Below, piece by piece: positions 5,912 to 6,183 of a stretch of DNA of 6,183 bases. The notes beneath the pieces are model-generated. The model ran no database searches. It saw only the letters and a list, made by a program, of their open reading frames with translations, and was not told the DNA's origin. Position 1 is the stretch's first letter. Each line of letters begins with the position of its first letter. Source of the stretch: Gammaproteobacteria bacterium (GTDB lineage: Bacteria > Pseudomonadota > Gammaproteobacteria > BMS3Bbin11); assembly GCA_030597275.1 (NCBI GenBank), contig JAUVSB010000090.1, positions 1 through 6,183 of the forward strand, written 5' to 3'. The translations under genes were made by a program, and so were the position numbers.

Positions 5912-6183
5912 ATGAAAAAGAAAGCCACTATATGGGTAGTTGATGACGATGATTCCATACGCTGGGTACTGGACAAAGCACTGTCAAAAGCAGGTTACAA
6001 AATAGTGGCCTACACCTCGGCAGACGATGCCCTGAAGCATCTGGATGGCCCCTTACCAGAAGTGATAGTGACCGATATCCGCATGCCAGGCACCAGCGGG
6101 CTGGGCCTGCTTGACAGTTTAAAAATCAGTCATCCGGAAATTCCTGTCATCATCATGACAGCCCATACTGATCTCGATAGTGC
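5912..6183 (+). CDS. glnG: Nitrogen response regulator NtrC, receiver domain (3' end beyond window)
   Basis: The first 90 complete codons encode a receiver domain closely matching NtrC. Asp12 and Asp13, in VVDDDDSIRWVL, form the acidic pocket. Asp55, in VTDIRMPG, is the phosphoryl acceptor, and Thr83 in IIMTAHTDLDS is the conserved switch residue. These segments, especially SIRWVL and PVIIMTAH, are characteristic of NtrC rather than other response regulators. The sigma54-activating AAA+ domain and the helix-turn-helix DNA-binding domain must lie beyond the window. Phosphorylated NtrC activates sigma54-dependent nitrogen genes, and the dyad upstream of glnA is its likely local target. The ATG at 5912 follows the glnL stop by 14 bases, with a poor ribosome binding site (GAG about 9 bases upstream), so translation may depend on coupling to glnL. 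The gene is cut by the window edge, not damaged. Confidence 0.95.
   Translation, partial: MKKKATIWVVDDDDSIRWVLDKALSKAGYKIVAYTSADDALKHLDGPLPEVIVTDIRMPGTSGLGLLDSLKISHPEIPVIIMTAHTDLDS

Overview
The window looks like a chromosomal core segment of a gammaproteobacterium of moderate GC content. It carries a glnA-glnL(ntrB)-glnG(ntrC) cluster whose glutamine synthetase keeps the enterobacterial residue numbering, including the adenylylation tyrosine at position 397. It also carries engB divergent from a periplasmic c-type cytochrome, an arrangement I recall from Pseudomonas and relatives. The genus cannot be fixed from sequence alone.

Layout from left to right. Bases 1-308 (minus) hold the 5' part of a secreted mono- or di-haem cytochrome c (c4-like) with a good sigma70-type promoter. 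Bases 309-534 are the divergent control region shared with engB. engB (535-1140, plus) encodes the ribosome-assembly GTPase YihA/YsxC. It converges, with an 11-base gap, on a small four-helix membrane protein of unknown function (1152-1574, minus; DUF6524-like). A 343-base gene-free stretch (1575-1917) contains one strong 13-bp hairpin followed by a T8 run, just ahead of a cation diffusion facilitator (1918-3072, plus). That transporter has both transmembrane HxxxD metal motifs, the full YiiP-like cytoplasmic zinc-site pattern, and an extra C-terminal domain of about 90 residues.

Bases 3073-3328 are a layered control region: an AT-rich stretch, a degenerate palindromic repeat (3101-3188) and a textbook NtrC-binding dyad (3232-3248). 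glnA follows (3329-4735), then an intrinsic terminator (4759-4789), glnL (4794-5897) and the start of glnG (5912 to the window end).

The right half is one regulatory circuit. GlnL (NtrB) senses nitrogen status through PII and controls phosphorylation of GlnG (NtrC). NtrC is expected to bind the dyad upstream of glnA. The terminator between glnA and glnL would let glutamine synthetase be made in large excess over its two regulators. The left half consists of housekeeping functions: respiratory electron transfer, 50S subunit assembly and divalent metal export.

I found no mobile element with a transposase, no CRISPR array, no RNA gene and no clear new defence or biosynthetic system. The points most worth a second look are the repeat beside the glnA control region, the lack of a recognisable sigma54 promoter there, the extended metal transporter with its leader hairpin, and the unusual translation start of glnL.
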